A stretch of DNA of 64,000 nt from Anaeramoeba flamelloides (taxonomy: Eukaryota > Metamonada > Anaeramoebidae): positions 5,518,001-5,582,000 of the forward strand of contig JANTQA010000048.1 in NCBI GenBank assembly GCA_027625915.1, read 5' to 3'. Positions 22,272-35,900 of this stretch are shown here, one piece after another. The notes under the pieces were generated by a model. That model did no database searches, was not told the origin of the DNA, and worked only from the letters and a program-made list of their open reading frames with translations. Numbering within the stretch: the stretch's first letter is position 1; each line of letters opens with the position of its first letter. Made by a program: the position numbers and the translations under genes.

Positions 22272-24169
22272 CATTTTCCTTTATTAACCAAAATAGATTT
22301 AGAAATAATATTTTTTTTTTTTTTTTATTTTTTTATTTTTAATCTTTTCAAATATTTATTTCGTGAATATTTAGCTTATTTATTAATTATTCTATTTTTT
22401 ACTCAATTGATAATAAAATATTATTTTTAACTAAATATAAATTTCAGATTTTCTTTTTGGTTTTTTGCAGTTCATTTTCATTATTATACAAATACTTAAT
22501 CTCTTTTACCAAATTATCAATTGTAAATTTTCAACGAAATAAATGGTTAGTAATATATACTTATTATCAATCAAGATTTAGAATAAAAACTACAAAGTTA
22601 ATCAAAGATTAAAATAATTTTCAATTTTAATTCATAAATTAGGCTAAAAAGAATCAAATTAAAAGTTAATGTGTATATTTTTTGAATTTTTCAAATCATA
22701 ATTTCTTGTTGAGAAAAAGAATAGTAGTTCATAACTTTCAAAAAGAAATGAAAGGTTTTATTATAATTTTAAAAATGATTAATAATAAATCTTTGAGAAA
22801 ACTAATTATAGTAACTAATTAGATGAAAATATGGAAAGAACCTTGGAATTCCATTTAAACATAAAAACGAACATTTGTGTATTGATTTCAGGTTTGAAAA
22901 AAAAAATCCTTTAATTGGTTCTTCAAAAAGGTAAAAAAAAATAAACTACTAACAAGAATGGAAAAGAATTGTAGTCTTATCTAGACTCAATAAGTAACAA
23001 TTCTGATGAGATTGTTAAAAATTTTTGAATGAAAAAACAATTTCTTTTAAATGAAAGAATACAAAAAAAAGTCTAAAAATAAATATTGAAATAAACTCAT
23101 CAAGGTTTTTTGATAAATATCTTGAGATAAAATAATTGATCCAAAATATAATGAAGATTTAGAAAAAATACATTTGAGAGCGATTATCAGTTGTGTTGAT
23201 TCATATTTTTTTTCAATAATTGTAGAACCGAGTTGTAAAAATGATTTTTTTTTTACAAGTCAAAAATAGTAAAATGAGGGTTTTTAATTTTTTTAATTTT
23301 GGAAAATATTTAATTGTGATCAAAATAAAATTTTTATATAAAAAAAAATAGTTGAAGTATCTGCTTGGGATTATTTTTTGTTATTAAGTAAAAAAAAAAA
23401 AAAGATTTTTAAAAATTTTAGGAATTTTTATTGTGGGATAAATGTTAGATATTAGATATTTAAAAAAAATGTATGTATTGGGTATCACCCTTGATCAAGC
23501 AAAGGATATTTCAATCAATCAATTAAAAATATCTTTATGAATGGGACTTCTAACACAATGAAAATAAAAATATCAATTTTATTAAGAATAAAAATCTCTG
23601 ATTGATTAATAAAAATGGAGAGGATGATATATATTCTTAAATTCAGGACTAATTATAGAACCAAAATTACATCTATTCTTACTCAAAAAATTTATTTATA
23701 AATCAATTCTACCAACTTTAGGTCTATGAGAGAAATTTTTTTTTTTAATTGTTGATAATAAAAAATTTAACAGAAAGATTTTTGCTTCAAATTAGATCGA
23801 GAAATTTTATAAAATAAGTAAAAAACAACTAAATGGGATAATTTTCTTGTATAAGTAATGAGAGGCATAAATTCTTTCACCCATCAGGGACGAATTTATT
23901 AAATCTGCTATTTCTAAATTTGTAATTAGTAAATTTATTAATATTAATTTATATGAAAATATTAATATAATAATCGGATAGTTTTTTTTACGAATGATGT
24001 TCATCATCACCTTTCTTCAATATTTTACTTAACATATTTCCTTTTTTCAAAAAAAATGAATTTCCAAGTGAGCAAAGCTTGTATGTAAAATTGACCAAAT
24101 TTGTATTATTGAAGATAATATTATTGTAATAGAACTCTTAATCTTTCTATTACAGTAAATATTTTAAGA

Positions 24170-24211
<42 letters not shown>

Positions 24212-25714
24212 AGTACCACAAATATATCAGTGCATTCGAAATAAAAATATGAATTTGAATTGTTCTCAAATGATTATAAGATATAGAATTTATAAAGAAT
24301 TATCTTAGAAAGAAAATTTTATAATTAAAAATTGTAACTTACATAAAAAAATAAATTGAAAAAAAATTTTTTACATTGTTAAAATTTTTCCTGGTCATTA
24401 TATTTTAAATATTTGTTCAATCCAAATTTTTTCAAAAAAAAAAAAAATTATCTACAAATCAATAACCTCTTTATTTTTATGATTATAACATATCATGATT
24501 TAATGTAAGTTTTTTTGGGTACTTTACACCTCAAAATTGCATAAAATACTTTTTAAATATTTTTTTTCATTCAAAAGATATTTGGACATCACAGAGAAAA
24601 TATATTTTATCTTTTGATTTCCATCAATTGGAATTTATATTTTTGATTAAAAATAATTTAAAAATAAAAAATATAGAAATTAACTTTAAAAAAAAATAAT
24701 ATTTATTTTCATTGAAAAAACTGAAAAGTTTTTTCAACAAGATTTTTTTTCAAATTTAAATGATTTGGCCAATAGTTTGTGTCAGATTTAATAATTGATT
24801 TTTTTTTTAATTTTTACTATTTTTAATTTTTAGCTTAGTAAAAATCTATACTAAAATAAAAAATATTATTGAATAAGAGACCATATATCAAGAACTTATT
24901 TTACAAGATCTGTATTAATTTATATTGATCAAATAAAATTAAAAAATATATTATTCAAATTTTTACCCATAACAAAATTCAAAAAATTCTTTGTTTTAGC
25001 GTTTCTGGTATTATCTTTGAATAATATTTACAAATTATTTTTTATTTTATTTAAGTAAAGACTGATTTGTTAATCTATTAAACATTTTTTACTTGTATAA
25101 TTACATTATAATAAATAACATTATTTTACAATTTTTTTTTTTGTTGTTGTTTTTTCAAGTAATTTCTATTGTCTAAATAAAATTTTTGGTAATTATTCAT
25201 ATTAAAATTTTAATTTTAGTCTAAATAAATGAATTTCATATTTCTCTTGATTTAATATTTATATAAATTTTTCAACTCAAAAAAAAAAAAAAAAATGAAA
25301 ATTTAATAGTAAAATATTTATTTATTAGTTTATTTTATCATAAAATTAACAACATTTCTTGATGGTTATTAATAATGAATCAAGGTGTTAAGTATTGAAT
25401 TACTATTATTGTTATAAAATTTCTTATTGAAAAAATTAAAAAAAAATTAAAACAATTTTAAGAAAAATCTAAAAAAGAATAGTTATTATTTTCTTTTTCC
25501 AAAATAAAAAAAAAATATATAATAACATGACTACTTTATATTTGAACTATTTTGACTTTTTTTAAAATAAAGATCTGGATTAAAGACAAATAAAATAAAT
25601 AAATATATTAGTGCAACATCAATATCTTTTTAAATCTAATTTAAAAAACTTGATGAAATTTAGGCAAATCAGTAGTGCTAAGGGATATAAACTAGATTCT
25701 AAAAATTTGGAAAC
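22272..25714. other. Long gene-free stretch
   Basis: Extremely AT-rich. A (TA)n microsatellite lies at 24171-24206. No ORF with protein character, no RNA gene and no clear inverted repeat was seen. The small open frame at 23807-24010 is Ile/Leu-rich noise. Confidence 0.5.
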
Positions 25715-25715
25715 A

Positions 25716-26060
25716 GTTTAAAAAATGTGAAGAAAATCATTACTGTACTTTTATTTCAATTTGGAAAGAAGTTTGATTTTACAAACTATTTCATTTTTTG
25801 TCTTTTTTTTTTCTTTTCACATCCTTTTTTGCAGTTAAGTAATCTGCTTCCTTAGATCTGAATTTTTTTTCAATGGTTGATAGAAGGTTAGTTTTGAGTT
25901 TGTTAAAAAAGAAAATAACAAACAATTGGTTGATGGTATCTTTTCATTTGATCGATCAACAATTGTTGCTGAAATTTTAACAAATTTACCAATAGATTTT
26001 TTGTTCTGTTCATTTCCCTATTTTGGACAGACCGATTTTCATTTTTTCATTTTATTTTAT
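25716..26060 (+). repeat. Dispersed repeat R1, copy 1
   Basis: About 345 bp aligned on the same strand with 50690-51020. Shared blocks are ACTATTTCATTTTTTGTC, TTGATAGAAGGTTAG and TTTAACAAATTTACCAATA. Its second half also resembles the copies at 38758 and 43698 (GATCGATCAA followed by an AAATTTACCAAT block). Confidence 0.5.
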
Positions 26061-27145
26061 TTTTTAAATATATGGGAAAAAAAGAATTAAATTTAAAAAC
26101 ATTAATACTAGAGAACTTAAACATGATTATATATTAAAACTGAAAAAACAATAAATTGTGGTTTTTTTTGCCTATCATTGATTTTGAGTTTTCAAAATTT
26201 TTAGAAAGGGTTATTTATCTCAAATAGTTCACTTTTTTCGTTAAGGAGACTTTTTTTTTAGAAAATAAAAATGAAATAATGTTGAGATCAAATTTATTAT
26301 TTTTTTTTTTTTGTAATTCCTGTTACAACTTCTGATATGGATGAGTTAAACTCATCTAAATAATTCATTGATATGATTCAATTTTTTTAAATTCAAATTT
26401 TCATATATTTCCCATATAAAATTAAAAAATTTCACCTATTATTTTTATTAACAATAAATTTAATTCTTGAAAAATATTCAATATTTTTTTGTTTTAATGT
26501 TGGAAAGTATTGATTCTAAAAAAAAAAAATTCTTTTGTTTGTGCATTTAATTATTAATATTAAAATTCAAATATCAACAAATAAAGCGAATAGAGGCTTC
26601 GATAATAAATGAAAATTAGATTGAAACTTTAGAAAAGGTTATCAATGAAATTGAAATCTAAACTCTTCTTTAAATAAAATTACACAAAAAATTTCAAGAA
26701 TTATTTATAATTGAATCAAGTTAATTGTAGTATCATTCTAAAATATAAAAAACTCTTTAATACATAAAAAACATTCAACTGGATCTTTAAGACACATTAA
26801 AACAAAACAATAACAAATAAAATTCTATATTTTAAAAATTGATTTACACTTTTATTTGAAATGAGAAATCTCGTTTTGAAAATTGTAGGGGAAAAAAAAT
26901 ATTAAATTAATAAAAACTGTTTAACAAGTTGAATTGGGGAAAATTTCTTTACATTTTATTGATAACTCAATACAAGTCAAAAGTTTGTTCTTTAAAGTCT
27001 CATATTCAATATAAAATCGCAATTCATCTGGGTATTTTGTCGGAATTCTTTTTTGCATTATTTTCTTTTTTCTTTGTTCCAGACATCAATCCAATAATGG
27101 TCTTTCTTAATTCTTATATCTAGCTCATTCGAAATCAAAATTTAA
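26061..27145. other. Intergenic, no gene seen
   Basis: AT-rich. The open frame at 26929-27123 begins at TTG and lacks any recognisable motif; a single exon cannot be excluded but is not supported. Confidence 0.45.
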
Positions 27146-27900
27146 GGGGTTAGCGTCTACCAAGGAGAAGCCTAGGATCAAATTATGTTGTAATTGGGCC
27201 TAACCACATTTAGTGCTGCATTGTTTGAATGCCTCTAAAGTATCGATTAATCAAGTAATAATATTTGTTCATCTCATCAATTAAAAATGATCTAGGTATT
27301 AGTAAAAACCCCAAAAATTTCAAAATAACTTCTGCATTTCACCACAAATTTAAAGGTTGAATTATCAATATTCAGACTACAAAGTTACAAATTATCTTAC
27401 TTAAATTTCTCTCAAAATATATTAGTAGTTACTAAAAAATTCGTTTTTTTAAAAAAATTAAATAATTAACTAATATATTTTTTTTGACCAATTATTTCTG
27501 AAATCATTGAAATATATTGATTCTACAATTATATTTATCAAAAGCAAAAAAAAACTAATCAGTTGTTGGGGTTTTTATGTTGATGATTATTGAATTAATC
27601 TTTGAAATTAAATAATTATAAAAATAGTTACTTTTGGAAGTTCTAAATCAAAATTATTAAATACAAGAATATTTTATTTTGTATTTCTATTTTTTAGATT
27701 TGGAAAGGGAATTTTAATAAATTTTTAAAAAAATGAAACATTTTGATAGTGATCCTTAGTAAAAAATGTAATAATTTATTGTGCAATAAAGTTTATAATT
27801 GATTTTTTAGAGTTATTTGAGCCATTGTAGCACTAATATCATTTACAGCCAATTATAGTATACTTTGATTATAGAGAAATCTATTGGTGGCGCTAATCCC
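27146..27900. mobile_element. TTAA-flanked DNA element, 755 bp
   Basis: Bounded by TTAA at 27142-27145 and 27901-27904. The terminal inverted repeats are GGGGTTAGCGTCTACCAA and the complement of TTGGTGGCGCTAATCCC. The first 100 bp are noticeably less AT-rich. The right end recurs alone at 1108-1160. No ORF; non-autonomous. Confidence 0.6.
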
Positions 27901-28449
27901 TTAAGGTTTTTAAAAAGGTAGTTTTCTAGTTTTCAAAAAATGAAAAAAAAAGTAAAAACAATTCAAAAAATTGTTTCGTTTTATTTAACAGAATCCTTAT
28001 CTTAATTTAAATCATTTTTTTTTCAGAAAAAAATTGATTTTGAATTTTGATCATAAAATTACTTAATTCTTAAATATCTTTTATAAAATTTTATTTGGTA
28101 AAATTGAATTTCATCGTAAAACAAAAACACAAATATCTTGGTAAAATTTTGAAACCAACTTTAAAAATTTAATGATTATAACTATCCTTTTTAAAAAATC
28201 TATTATTTTTCAATTGGTTGAATAAATCATTTTTTTTTTGGTTAACCACAAGTTCAATCTCAAAAAAGAAAAAAAATCTTTATATTATTATTCCTGATAA
28301 TAAAGAGTTGATGTAGTGTTAATAAAGATGGGTACCGTAATAAATGGGGTAAAAAAATGTTATAATGTGAAAAATAAAATGAAATATAATAATTTACTTT
28401 TTCAGAAAAAAACCTAAAAAAAAATTGATCTCAAAAAAAATAAATTCTT

Positions 28450-28700
28450 TTTTTTTTTTATTATTATTTAAGGGGGGGGGTTATTAACCCTTCTTATTTG
28501 CCTGAATTCCTAAATTTTTATTTCGGAATTTAATTAAAGAATTAAAAATAAGTTCATTACCCACTAAGTCTAATAAGCAGTTTGAATCCTTTTTTATAAT
28601 AATATTAGAAATATTATTATTATTTAATATATTCGATATATTAATTTTTTTAATTCAGATATCCAGATTTTGCGATTATTTTCATAGGTTGAAAAAATAT
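28450..28700 (-). mobile_element. 5'-truncated LINE copy
   Basis: Matches the 3' end of the LINE at 14737-15085: poly(T), then AAGGGGGGGGTTATTAACCC, and CCAGATTTTGCGATTATTTTCATAGG at the far end. At about 250 bp it is the short 5'-truncated form LINEs often leave. It lacks the hairpin found in the other copy. Confidence 0.55.
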
Positions 28701-29974
28701 ATTCTTTTTTGAGTTAGTTGATCAGGATTTATTTGACACTTTATATATACAAAATTTCTAAGTAGAGAATATCATCAATAACATTTTTTAAATTGTTATA
28801 TTGTTGTCCTAGAGTACTGGTACCTTAAAAAAACTTTGAAATTTATGAATATTATGACTTTCAAGCATTTGTGATTTTCTAATTTTTTGTTCATTTGAAT
28901 TATTTCTGTCATTCAAATTTTTTGATTTTTTTGATAGAATAGATAGCCCTCAAAAAAATCATTAATATTTTTAACAAAATTAAGAATTGATTGATTATTC
29001 CTGAATTTTTGAAATAAGATTAAATTTGAAATCTTATTAGTCCATACAAACTATTATAAATCAATAAAAGTGAGATATCCTGGATATCAAAATGTTTTGT
29101 AAATTTCTATTTTTAAGGTTTAAATCTTAAAATTTATATAACGAGGATCTAAATCTTTTTAATTAAAAATTAACTGGGGAAAATTCAGTTCTTTAATAAA
29201 ATAGAATTCGTTTCTCTCAAGCTAATAAGGGGGTTTGTTTTTCAAGAATTATGAAAATATTATTATCTTTTCGTTTTAGGATTAAAAAATAAATAAGTTT
29301 CATTAGTTCCAAAAAAAGAGATTACTAACCCTGAAAATTATAAAAAAGAATTCTATTTTCTAATTTTCATCGTTTTTCTTTTAAATTAATCAAAATTGGG
29401 TTCTTTTATTTTGTTTGTCAATACCAAAATCAAAGGGAAGTGTAATTAATACTGTTAATTGTAAAATAAAAAGATCAAAATCTTCATTCAGCTTTTCATA
29501 AAATCACATCCCAAGAATTAAAATAATTCATCAAAAGTCCCAAATTCTCTATCAGACAAATTAATATTTTATTCTTGTTTTAAAGAAATTAAAAATTTGA
29601 AATGGGAACTGTGGTATAAATTACAATTTTGGTAAGATGAATGAAAATTTTGTTCTATTTATTTTCCAACAAATAGTATAAAGTAAACTCTGAAAAACAT
29701 TCTTTCGATCTCTTCTCAGATTTTGTCCTTTTATAAGTATCTTTTTCATGTAAAAAGTAAAATTTTGGAATACCTAAAGCGAGAAATTTTTTTTCACTTT
29801 TTTTGAACAAAAATAAATAATCGATTTGTTTTTTGTCCATAAAAAAGGTTAAAAAACTAACTGCTATATTCAAAAAATACAAAATTCAAAAAACTCGCTT
29901 TGAAAAATCCAGAAAAGATAATATTTTTATTTTTTTTTTATTTTTTTTCATTTTTTTCTTTTTATTATTCTCAA
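28701..29974. other. Intergenic upstream of Nap1
   Basis: No gene seen. It includes the presumed promoter of the Nap1 gene; no TATA-like or initiator motif can be singled out in such AT-rich DNA. Confidence 0.4.
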
Positions 29975-32900
29975 ATGGCAAAAACTGCAGATGAAATAAC
30001 CATTCTTTTATCTTATAAAGAAGGACTTCTTTCACAGATCTATCATGATCGCCAAAAGGTATTATTTTTTTTTCTTTTTTTGAAAAAAAAATAAACAAAA
30101 AATTTCTTAAAGATTTTTAACTTTTTTTTCCTTTAATCAAAAAACACAAAAAACAAAAAATAAAAAAAAAACAAAACAAATTTTTTTCCCAACAGTTGAA
30201 TGAGTGTAAAAAAGATCTCTCGTTTATTGAACAAGATCAAATGGTAAAACACACAGCCAAAATTGTCAAAAATTTTCCAAAGCCCATTAATGAAAAGACC
30301 TTAGCACAGCCACAATTCGATCCTATACGTAAAAATGCAAAACAATATTTAAAAGCACTAGAAAAATCATATTGGACAATTGTCAATGCAATGGAATTTA
30401 AAGACTCTGCAATTCGGGTCTTAAATGATTTGGCAAATGGTTGCAATTTTCATGTAAATTTTTAATTTCTTTTTTAAACTTTTTTTTTTTTTTTTTTTTT
30501 TACTTGATAACCAGTAACAAAATGAAAAAATCAAATTTACCTTCCAAAAAACTGATTTTAGATTTTTATTTTTCTGAATAACATAACAAAACGAAACAAA
30601 ACAAATTAAACAAAACAAAACGAACATAACAAAATGAAACAAAACAAAACAAATTAAACAAAAAATTTTCATTTACAGCTTAGCACAAACCCAATATTGT
30701 CTCACGGATTTATGGATTTGTTTGTTGGCTTTATTCAAGTGATTTTATTATTACAAAAATGGGAAACATGTAAAATGGTTGTAATTCTATATGACATTGC
30801 ACACAATCACCACAAAAAGAAATCTGATTCGCACTACCAAAAAATATGTAGGTTTTTGGATATCTACTCAAATTGTGAAATTCAACTTCACGATGAATTA
30901 CACCATCTTTGGGAATCCGTTCAAAGCATTTTAGAACCTCTTTCACTTTCTGTTGCCATGATCCAAGATTATAAAGTAAAAAATTTTTTTTTCTTTTTGA
31001 TTTTTTTTTTTTTAATAAATTCTTTGTTTTTCACTTTTTTCAGCTTAAAATTTTCAAAAAACAGACCATTTTTAGGATTTTGCAAGATTGAAAAAGTGTT
31101 CACCTGTTTGCTTGAAATGAAACTCTGGATTTTTAACTCATCTCATTACAGTCAGTTTCACTTTTAAGGCACAAACTTTCAACGAAATTTTAGGTACAAA
31201 AAAAATCTCACATTAAAGCACAAAATTCAAATTCTAGTAAAATAATTTGTTAAAAAAAAATTCCAAAAAATATGCCTTAATTTGAGATTTTTTTTGTGCG
31301 TTAAATTTGCTTAAAAGTTTGTACTTAAAAGTGGAACTGACTGTATTTAAAATTAATATTTCTGTTTAATTTTTACATTCACAAAACCAATTTCAATAAT
31401 ATTTTTTATTCCAATTTCATCTTTTGGATTTTGTTTAACAGCCGTTTGAAAACAGTTTCCTAAAAAAGTTTTATAAAGTTTTAACTCAAAATACTTGAAC
31501 GATTAAATCCAAAAATTCGAGCAACATTTTTTAAAAACTTTTAATATTAATTTTTTTAAAAATATCTGGATTAAAAATGTTTATTAAAAACAAAAAAAAA
31601 ATAAAATGAATTTAATTACAGCCGTTTTAAAAATGTTAGTATTGATCTCAAACCTTTTTAAACACTTCTATTTCTTCTAATCAAATTTATTGATTTTTCC
31701 CTCAGTTATTTCAAAAAATTCATTACTAAAAATTTTATAAAGTGTTGTCAAATTCACTCACTTCAAGGAGTCCAAGTAACACCTTTTTGAAAACTTTGGA
31801 TACTCACTTTTTAAAAACACTGCCAATTCCTTTTTTTATTTTTTTTTTTTATTTATTAGAATAAACCCTTTTTAAGTAATTAAAGAAAAAACTATCCAGC
31901 AATTTTAATCTATGATTGATGTGAATTATAGATTCAATGGAAAAAGAACAAATATTCATAATCTTAACTATTTTTCAAAAATGTTGACTCACTTTATAAT
32001 GTTAATGGAAGTTGATTTTATCGAGTTATTCCAGTATTCTTATCAAAGAAAAATATTTTCAAATTTTTGGATCAAAATCATTTTTTCTAATTTCTTTTTT
32101 TTTTTTTTGTTTTGATTTTCTTTTTTTTTTTTTTTTTTTTTTTTTTATTTTTTTTTTTTTTACTTTTGATCTTTTTTTTTTTTACTAAAAAGCAAATTCG
32201 AAAAAAAAAAAATCTTCTAAAAGACAAAGAAACATTAAAAAAATCGAGAATATTTAATGTCTTTTAAAATGTCTCTATAATTTGATGAGCCAAAAAATCT
32301 TCTTGTTAACTTTTTTTTTTGAAAGTCTATTAATATACAATTTTTAATACTCATTTCAAAAATCATGACTCACTTTTTTTTCTAGGTTTTGATTTTATTT
32401 TTTTTCATTTAAAAAATATCAGGTTTTTATATGTTTATATTAATTAAAACGTGAATTATTAATTAGATTTAATTATTAGTTCTTATTGAATAATAAACAA
32501 TACATCATTTTTAACGATTTATTATTTCAGGTGGGTCACAGTTTTTGAAATATAATTTACTTTAGACTACAGAGAAGTTAAATAAACAATTTTTTAATAA
32601 AAAAAAAAGAATATTTATTTTGATCAAAAATTACTCTTTGAAAAATTAAAAATTTTATTGAGAAAAAAAAAAAAACCTGAAAAATAAAATATCAACTTTT
32701 TCAAAATTTTAAATGAAACAATCTCTATTACCAAATCAGATAAAGTATTTTCACAAAAAAACAATTAATGATTATAACCCAAAATAAATCAACTATGTCA
32801 ATATAAATAAAGAAAATATTTATTAATATTATTATTTTATTTTCAAGATACTAATTAATTATCACAATTGTTTTTTCAACTATTAATAAATCCTCGAAGT

Positions 32901-35900
32901 GAAAATTTTATTGAATTTTATAATCTTTTCTTCAAAAACAAATAGCAAATAAAGTAACCTACACATAACAATTAATTTTTTTTTTTGAAATATAATTAAT
33001 AGTTACAATATTATGATTTCATTCTAATACAATCCCAGAAATATCTCTTTTCAAAATTAAAAATAGTCACAAAATAAATTCAATAAACCAAACAAACAAT
33101 TATTAAATATTTAAAGAATTCAATATAAAATAAATTTTGATTGGAATCAAAATATTAATTAAATTACTAAAGTGAAATTGGCCATTGAAAAAAAAATAAA
33201 AATTTTAATAAAATAGAAAAATCTAATTTATAATTGAGCAGATCTGTTAAATTGAAATAATATTATTTTTAAAATAAGACAAATTAATAAAATAAAGTAA
33301 TTAAAAAAGAATTTAACAGGATATGTAATTATAAAATTCAATAACTGAAAATTTATTTGCAAATCAAAATTTCATAAAAAGATTTCAAAAAGGAAATGAA
33401 ATATTCGACTATTAATACCACAATAAATTTAAATACCACAATTAATTTATAACACAAATGTTTTAAAAAACCAAAAATTATTTCAAAAAAACACAAATTT
33501 TTCTTATTTGAATAAATTTTTCTTTATTTTTACTTCTTTTTTTCTTATATGTAATTTTTTTTTTATATTTAAATATATAACAACAAATTAAAATAATTTA
33601 GGAATTAAGAAAATCTGGGCAATTTTCAATCACGTTAAAAGAAAAATATTTATCATCTCCAATCGAGGGGCAATTTCATCAACTAGTGCCACATTATCCA
33701 AAATTTATACAATGGATTGTATTTGGGATCTTATTTTGTCCACAAAGTTTAAAAAGCAAGGGAGTTGTTGGTATCTTAAGGACAGTTTTATCTAAATTTT
33801 ATGTAATTGAAATTTATCGAGATTTGGTATATTATCCTCATAAAAACTTTGAACAAATTTTAAAGATCTCCAAATATAAAAAATTAAAACTTAAACAACA
33901 TAACAAAATGATCCAACAAGAATTATCAAAGGCTGTTAACGACTCTTATAAATTCCATAACTTTTATAGAATTTTCCTTCAACAAGAAATTTCCAATTTA
34001 ACTAGAATTTTACAAAATTTCCCTGGATTAATTCCACCAAAAATTAATGTAAAAATAGATCTTATTTTCTTTTTTTTTTTCAAAAAAAACAACAAACAAA
34101 AAATAATGATTGAATTATAAAAAATAAAAAATAAAAAATAAAAAAACAATCATTTAAAAACCAACAAATAAAAATAAAAATAAAAATAAAAATAAAAATA
34201 TAAATAAAAAAATCTAAAAAACAAAATACAAAAAAAAAAAAAAAAAAAAAAAAACAATAGATTATTTATAGTCTATTAGGACTAGCACGTTATGAAATTA
34301 TGTGGTATTTACACCATTTCCAAAGGCCACCACCAAAAAAGGGAAAAATCAACGAAGAAGTATTCCAACATGAGAATGTAGCATCCTTAATAAATGCTGT
34401 TGATAATTTATATATCTTGGTCACCAAATATAAAAAAATCATTCAAAGGTATTATGTAACATTTACGTCAAGGAATGATAACGCAATCTTATCAAAGCTA
34501 TTTGAGTCTGATATTGCATCGAAAGACGGCTTTGATGAAACCATTTCTGCATTGGTTGGGACCTTAATTCGCGAATTAGGCGATTTAAAGCATGAGACGC
34601 TTGAAAAGGGGTATTATGATCTCTCTGTTTTTAGATTAAATTGGTTTAGATGCGAAGCAGCACTCTCAAATTCCGTGCACACGTCATCAAAGTATCAATT
34701 GGCGACCCTGGGTCAATTCCCCAAGAGGATGGGGTTTGCGTATCAGCATATCAGGAACATCGACTCCATTACTGAGAGCATGGACGAATATGGGGGCTTG
34801 CATCATATGTATCCATATATGGGAAAGGTGACGGAGATTTTCAATGAAGCAATCCAGGGCGACAATGGAGAACAGCAATATTTGATTTCCTTTTTGCATT
34901 TCTTAAAGAACTGCTACAAGATTATCCATCCAATAAATTATGACGAATTGGCGGATGTCGGATTCCATATTTCCATCGAAGGAGAGCAATTTCTCAAAAG
35001 TGTAAGCCAAAGGGTTGCGCAGTTAGTTATCAACATTGCCGGGCAGCAGGGCTTTTCTCTCTTGTCAAAGCAATTACAACCATTCCAAATTCCACGTAAC
35101 ATATATTATATCACGGTTGAGCAAAAGGGCAATAAGAAAATTGAGGAAGATCTCTGGTTCAAGCCAGGCACCGAATCCAAATTTGGTAAGGAGGATATGA
35201 TCAAGCACTTAAGGAAATGGCAACGCGAGTTGGCCCTGCTCTGTGAATTGATTGACATTCACCATGAAGTAATTATTTATGACACCGAATATAAGCCCTA
35301 CCAATACGTCAAGGACAAATTGGAAACCCTTGCTAATGATTTCATTGAACGGATAATGTTTGAAATTAGGATCACACAAAAGGGTAAAATTGTTAAGCAC
35401 ACAAGATCCCTTTCCAGGACAATGGACAAAATTGTGGATGTGAATAAACTGAAAAAGACCAATTCAGAAACTTTTAGATTGTTACACCGAACGAGCCACA
35501 ACGAAAAAAATAAGGGAGAATCAGAAACTATTATTCAAAGGCCATCCATCTTTTTATCGGGAATATTATCACTTGTTTATGCGTTAAAATTAGTTGAGAA
35601 TTCCCTCAATATCGACACTGAAGAGATCATGAGAGAGGTGCTGTTAAGCCAGGTATATGTCAAGTCGCAAGGACCAAGATCTCAATTAGTTTCCTATGAG
35701 AAAAAGCCCAATTTGGGGAAAACAATTTTGGCTATTTATTGCGATTATTTCACCGATTTTGCTACCAATTGGCTCAGTAAAAAATTGGTCTACTCACCAA
35801 AACATGAGGCCTTCATTTCCATGGACCCACTTGGCCCCAGAGGCGAGTTTTATTTTAACAAAAATGAATTAAAGGCTCTTTGTCAAATCACAGGGCCCTA

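Noticed and set aside
30679-33601. Nap1 as separate genes or pseudogene pieces
   Set aside because: All exon phases match and protein similarity runs without gap across the 2.6-kb intron.
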